DNA from: G963667675 sp965197565
Lineage (GTDB): Bacteria; Chloroflexota; Dehalococcoidia; Lucifugimonadales; UBA3495
Reading direction: 5' to 3'
DNA: 64,000 bases
Assembly (NCBI GenBank): GCA_965197565.1
Contig: CBDANK010000004.1
Location: forward strand, 1,116,001-1,180,000
In this document: positions 61,328 to 64,000 of the stretch, in pieces
Position numbering within the stretch: the first letter of the stretch is position 1
Layout: each line of letters begins with the position of its first letter
Program-made: the position numbers and the translations under genes
Notes under the pieces: model-generated
What the model was told of the DNA's origin: nothing
Seen by the model: only the letters and a program-made list of their open reading frames with translations
Databases searched by the model: none

Positions 61328-62500
61328 ATGCGTTTCGATAGCTCCATGTACTGGCATATCGGAGAATTGGTCCCGTGGCACCAGCAGGTGCAAGAGTACC
61401 GGGAGTACGGGAAGGCACTGGAGGAACTGGGGTTCACCACCGCCTGGGTGGCGGAGCATCACTTGGCGCACGATGGCTACTTCTCTTCTGCCACCAACCC
61501 TATCCTCACCGGGGCCGACATCGCCCTACACACTAACCGGCTTCGGGTGGGCCAGAGCCCCACTTCAATTTGTGATTGGCATCCCATTCGGGTGGCAGAG
61601 GATATCGCTGCCTTGGACCATATGACCATGGGGAGGGTCGATTTCGGCGTCGGTCGAGGCAGTAACTTTCGCTGGGGCGCCCAGCTAAACCCACAAGCTG
61701 ATAGGCGCAAAGACGAGCAGAACTATGCCCTTTTTACCGAAACCCTGGATATAATCCTCAAGGCTTGGACTGAAGAGGCCTTCAGCCACGAGGGCCAATT
61801 CTATACCTTCCCCACCCCCGGTTGGAAGGAAACCAACCCTGCTGTGAAGCTGACCCCGCCCCATTACACGCCCGATGGCGAATTAGTCGCCATATCCGTG
61901 TTGCCCAAGCCTTATCAAAAACCCCATCCGCCCGTATGGCAGATGGTGACCACTAACAAGTCCTGGGAGTTCGCCGGTTCTCGGGGACTTAATGCTATGG
62001 GGTCTGCTCGTGCTCTGGAAGGGATCCGTGAGTCCTACACGCTGTATAAGCAAGCCGCCAACGCCCAGGGGCGCGATGTAGCCTTGGGGGAGAACGTATC
62101 CAATCAATTCATGACCTTCTGCGCCAAGACCATGGAGGAAGCTTTCAAGATCGCCCGCCCGGGAATCAACTCCATCTATGATCAGATCTCGGGCCCTCTT
62201 GGCAGGCTCCGGCCGACGCTACTGGGCAAGAACGAGTCACTTGACAACGAGGACGTCACTTGCGATTGGTTCGATTTTCTCTGGCGGCATGGCGTCATCA
62301 TGGTAGGAACGCCGGACTATATTGCGGAACGCCTCGATAGGCTGCAACAGGGGGTGAACTTCCAGCATTTCCAGATATTCCCCAGCATCCCCAATATCAC
62401 CTTCAAGCAGTACATGGAAAGCCTGGAACTCTTTGGCACTCAAGTGGTCCCACAGTTCCAAAGCAAGGATGACAGTAAGGAGCGGGCGGCAAATAGCTAG
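61328..62500 (+). CDS. LLM class flavin-dependent oxidoreductase (third paralogue)
   Basis: This 390-residue luciferase-like flavin oxidoreductase has TAWVAEHHLAHDGYFSSATN near 39-58, RLRVGQSPTSICDWHPIRVAEDI near 71-93, VDFGVGRGSNFRWGAQLNP near 103-121 and ISVLPKPYQKPHPPVWQMVTT near 190-210. It has the same fold as the tandem pair at 6670-9011 but is clearly more distant, with a longer N-terminal half. Its ATG at 61328 follows ACAAGGGAGGA. It is a single-gene unit ending in its own terminator. The substrate is unknown. Confidence 0.92.
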   Translation: MRFDSSMYWHIGELVPWHQQVQEYREYGKALEELGFTTAWVAEHHLAHDGYFSSATNPILTGADIALHTNRLRVGQSPTSICDWHPIRVAEDIAALDHMTMGRVDFGVGRGSNFRWGAQLNPQADRRKDEQNYALFTETLDIILKAWTEEAFSHEGQFYTFPTPGWKETNPAVKLTPPHYTPDGELVAISVLPKPYQKPHPPVWQMVTTNKSWEFAGSRGLNAMGSARALEGIRESYTLYKQAANAQGRDVALGENVSNQFMTFCAKTMEEAFKIARPGINSIYDQISGPLGRLRPTLLGKNESLDNEDVTCDWFDFLWRHGVIMVGTPDYIAERLDRLQQGVNFQHFQIFPSIPNITFKQYMESLELFGTQVVPQFQSKDDSKERAANS

Positions 62501-62538
62501 CCGCGGAGTAATTGCGTTAGCAAAACGCAAATAGAAAG

Positions 62539-62565
62539 GCCCCCGGGAATGCCCGGGGGCTTTTT
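62539..62565 (+). terminator. Intrinsic terminator after the LLM oxidoreductase
   Basis: GCCCCCGGG (62539-62547), a four-base loop and CCCGGGGGC (62552-62560) followed by TTTTT form a GC-rich hairpin terminator. On the minus strand the same stem is followed by CTTTCTATTT, so it may also act weakly for the tRNA transcript coming from the other side. Confidence 0.88.
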
Positions 62566-62579
62566 CCGTGGTTGTTCTT

Positions 62580-62656
62580 TGGTAGCGCGTGGGGGATTCG
62601 AACCCCCGATCTCCGCCTTGAGAGGGCGGTGTCCTGGGCCTCTAGACGAACGCGCC
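62580..62656 (-). tRNA. tRNA-Glu (CTC anticodon)
   Basis: Reading the minus strand, the acceptor stem GGCGCGT pairs with ACGCGCT. The D arm is GTCTAGAGGCCCAGGAC. The anticodon stem CCGCC/GGCGG encloses the loop CTCTCAA with anticodon CTC, which decodes GAG. The T arm GGGGG-TTCGAAT-CCCCC is perfect, and the genome encodes the 3' CCA. The D-arm wording matches bacterial tRNA-Glu. Confidence 0.95.
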
Positions 62657-62752
62657 ACACTTAACCGCAGACCAGCGGCACCCAAATAAGGATGCGGCCC
62701 AGCCCATCGTATCAGACCATTCCTGATATTGTAAACTGTAGCGGACCGTCTC

Positions 62753-63310
62753 TTAGCCGCTTACCTCGAAGCTCCCAAACATGGTGACATTATGCCCAGG
62801 GAAGGTACAAACAAACTGATACGTTCCAGAGGGGGGAGCCGTAAAAGTAACGCTGCCCACCATTTCCGGGTCTATTAACTCCGTATTGGCAATGACCTCG
62901 GGGTCGCCCGGCTGGAGCCAACCGTCGTTCGGGTATGTGGTTCCTCGCTGGGCGACGTCGTCCTTCGCGCCGTCCTGCACCAGTACCCAATTGTGCTGAA
63001 AAAGAGTGGAGGCATTGTCGTAGGTCAAGGTCACTCGGGACCCGGCGCCGACGGTGAAGCTGCTTGTATCGAACTCCAAAGCATCTCCTTCGGCGCTTAT
63101 CTCCAGACTGACCTCGGATGTGCCTGCGGGAACCGTGGCCGCTGTCGACATGGCAGTAGCCGCAGTCGTCGGGGCCGGTTGAAGAGTAACCTCAGGCGTA
63201 GCAGTAGCCCTGGGACTGGGCGTGGCGGCGGGTTCATCGCCGCCGCAGGCTAGACCAAGAGATATGAGGGCAGTCAGAAGCCCCATCAGTAGAAAGGTTG
63301 CTTGCTTCAC
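62753..63310 (-). CDS. Auracyanin-like cupredoxin lipoprotein
   Basis: This 185-residue exported blue-copper protein has a lipoprotein-type signal (about residues 1-22, ending SLGLAC with the modified Cys at 22). A Thr/Ala/Pro-rich spacer (about 25-65) follows, then a plastocyanin-like domain. Copper ligands are H106 in LFQHNWVLVQDG, C168 and H173 in YQFVCTFPGHNVTMFG, and M177. The order and the FQHNWVLV and CTFPGH phrases resemble Chloroflexota auracyanin. It probably carries electrons outside the membrane. The frame is open upstream, but GTG at 63308-63310 has GGAGGGAG just ahead. Confidence 0.9.
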   Translation of the reverse strand: MKQATFLLMGLLTALISLGLACGGDEPAATPSPRATATPEVTLQPAPTTAATAMSTAATVPAGTSEVSLEISAEGDALEFDTSSFTVGAGSRVTLTYDNASTLFQHNWVLVQDGAKDDVAQRGTTYPNDGWLQPGDPEVIANTELIDPEMVGSVTFTAPPSGTYQFVCTFPGHNVTMFGSFEVSG

Positions 63311-63368
63311 AACTCCCTCCTCTCTCGTGAGAATAGCGTCCATCGCGTCTAGCCTAACGCGATTGTTA

Positions 63369-63397
63369 TTTTTATCACGAGCGATATTTTATGTCAA
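63369..63397 (-). promoter_or_regulatory. Promoter for the cupredoxin gene
   Basis: On the minus strand TTGACA (63392-63397), a 17-base spacer and TAAAAA (63369-63374) make a plausible sigma-70-like promoter, with an AT-rich run. Transcription would start about 50 bases before the GTG. The 287-base gap to the next gene shows nothing else firm apart from a short CCTTGG/CCAAGG hairpin near 63551-63564. Confidence 0.55.
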
Positions 63398-63597
63398 GAA
63401 CAACAGGCCAGTCTTAATAGCTGCTCACTGTCCGGCCTACCCAATCGAGGTCTGGGCCACCGACTGTGGAGTTGCCGGCAACCAGCCGCCAACCTGGGGA
63501 GTTCACGAGGTATATTGTGGAAACGCTCCTCTAAGGTTCCTTCAAGTTTCCTTGGGGGGCCAAGGGGCGTGGATGGATGCACTACTAGGTGCAGGGG

Positions 63598-64000
63598 GTG
63601 ATTTTGAAAGTCGGGAAATTCCCAGCGTCTCTTTTGCAAAGGATGCTGGCCAAGAATTCTGTTGCCGACCCCAGGGTGTTGCTAGGGCCCTTGGTCGGCG
63701 AGGACGCGGCGGCACTGGACATGGGAGAGCGTTTGTTGGTGGCCGCCAGCGACCCGGTCACTTTTGCCACTGATCTGGCCGGCTGGTACTCGGTGCAGGT
63801 CAACGCCAACGATGTGGCTTGTTCCGGAGCTCAACCCCGCTGGTTTCTGGCTACTTTGTTGGTGCCGGAAAATTTTTCAGAGAGTGAAGCCGAGGCGGTG
63901 TTCGACCAGATTTTGGAGGCGTGCGCCGCGGTGGGAGCCGTCTTGGTCGGCGGCCATAGCGAAGTCACCCATGGAATTCATCGGCCCATCATCATTGGAA
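63598..64000 (+). CDS. AIR-synthase-related protein (HypE/ThiL-like; C-terminus outside window)
   Basis: The right edge cuts this gene after 134 codons. The visible part reads KVGKFPASLLQRML, then LLGPLVGEDAAALDMGERLL, an ATP-binding SDPVTFATDLAGWYSVQVNANDVACSGAQP block and VGAVLVGGHSEVTHGIHRPI, which match the N-terminal PurM-like domain of HypE, ThiL and related kinases. The GHSEVT segment is more like HypE than ThiL. The start is GTG at 63598 in a weak ribosome-binding context. No hydrogenase genes are in this window, so it may be one of the generic AIR synthase-related proteins rather than true HypE. Confidence 0.8.
   Translation, partial: MILKVGKFPASLLQRMLAKNSVADPRVLLGPLVGEDAAALDMGERLLVAASDPVTFATDLAGWYSVQVNANDVACSGAQPRWFLATLLVPENFSESEAEAVFDQILEACAAVGAVLVGGHSEVTHGIHRPIIIG

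Noticed and set aside
63598..64000. thiL (thiamin-monophosphate kinase) at the right edge
   Set aside because: The visible motifs fit the AIR-synthase superfamily in general and the GHSEVT segment is closer to HypE; the gene is also far from the thi operon.

Overview
The window looks like a chromosomal segment of an uncultured Chloroflexota bacterium, most likely of the Dehalococcoidia / SAR202 type. This is inferred from gene content: several luciferase-like (LLM) flavin oxidoreductases, CaiB/BaiF and two-subunit CoA-transferases, crotonases, acyl-CoA dehydrogenases and synthetases, D-serine dehydratase/D-threonine aldolase-like PLP proteins, a Rieske oxygenase, and a cupredoxin lipoprotein resembling the auracyanins of Chloroflexota. 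The DNA is GC-rich, GTG and TTG starts are common, and genes are tightly packed in short operons on both strands. No rRNA, phage, insertion sequence or CRISPR array was seen.

Layout. 1-2000: the start of an L-2-hydroxyglutarate oxidase-like flavoprotein (runs off the left edge) and, divergently, a D-2-hydroxyacid dehydrogenase. 2370-10990 (minus): a promoter and TPP riboswitch with a terminator, then thiG-thiE-thiS, two tandem LLM oxidoreductases, and an ABC ATPase/FtsX permease pair, all in one direction. 11060-12356: a Rieske oxygenase with its own promoter. 12389-15403 (minus): two tandem A/B CoA-transferase modules with a frameshift-like lesion at the inner junction. 15717-17837 (minus): groES-groEL with promoter, CIRCE-like operator and strong terminator. 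17901-27103 (plus): an acyl-CoA catabolic run (two crotonases around a PHP protein, an acyl-CoA synthetase, a TPP enzyme, two small proteins, two CaiB-like CoA-transferases).

27143-29702 (minus): leuC-leuD with a small heptad-repeat coiled-coil gene between them. 29890-39558 (plus): M1 aminopeptidase, SppA-like protease, cobalamin-dependent methionine synthase and formate-tetrahydrofolate ligase; the last two join one-carbon and methionine metabolism. 39575-46262 (minus): two alanine-racemase-fold paralogues, two acyl-CoA dehydrogenases separated by an orphan HicB-like gene, and a D-aminoacylase-type amidohydrolase. 46524-48197: a second TPP decarboxylase-like enzyme.

48495-51186 (plus) is the most unusual part: a good promoter followed by two translationally coupled genes. 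The first encodes a tubulin/FtsZ-superfamily-like GTPase domain with a glycine-rich GGGTSG loop; the second encodes a 519-residue helical protein I do not recognise. Nothing around it explains the pair, and it is the best candidate for an undescribed system. 51244-62500 returns to metabolism: a beta-hydroxyacid dehydrogenase, a double-domain SagB-type nitroreductase, an EVE protein, an acyl-CoA ligase, a Zn-ribbon/thiolase pair, two unknown genes, an HpaI-type aldolase, an M20 peptidase and a third LLM oxidoreductase. The right end has tRNA-Glu(CTC), the auracyanin-like lipoprotein and the start of an AIR-synthase/HypE-like protein.

Several enzymes here look like paralogues that have lost catalytic residues: one PLP-fold protein lacks the Schiff-base lysine, one CoA-transferase B subunit has Asp for Glu, and one CaiB subunit lacks the Asp. 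This suggests paralogue expansion and divergence. Short inverted-repeat (MITE-like) elements occupy the larger intergenic gaps.
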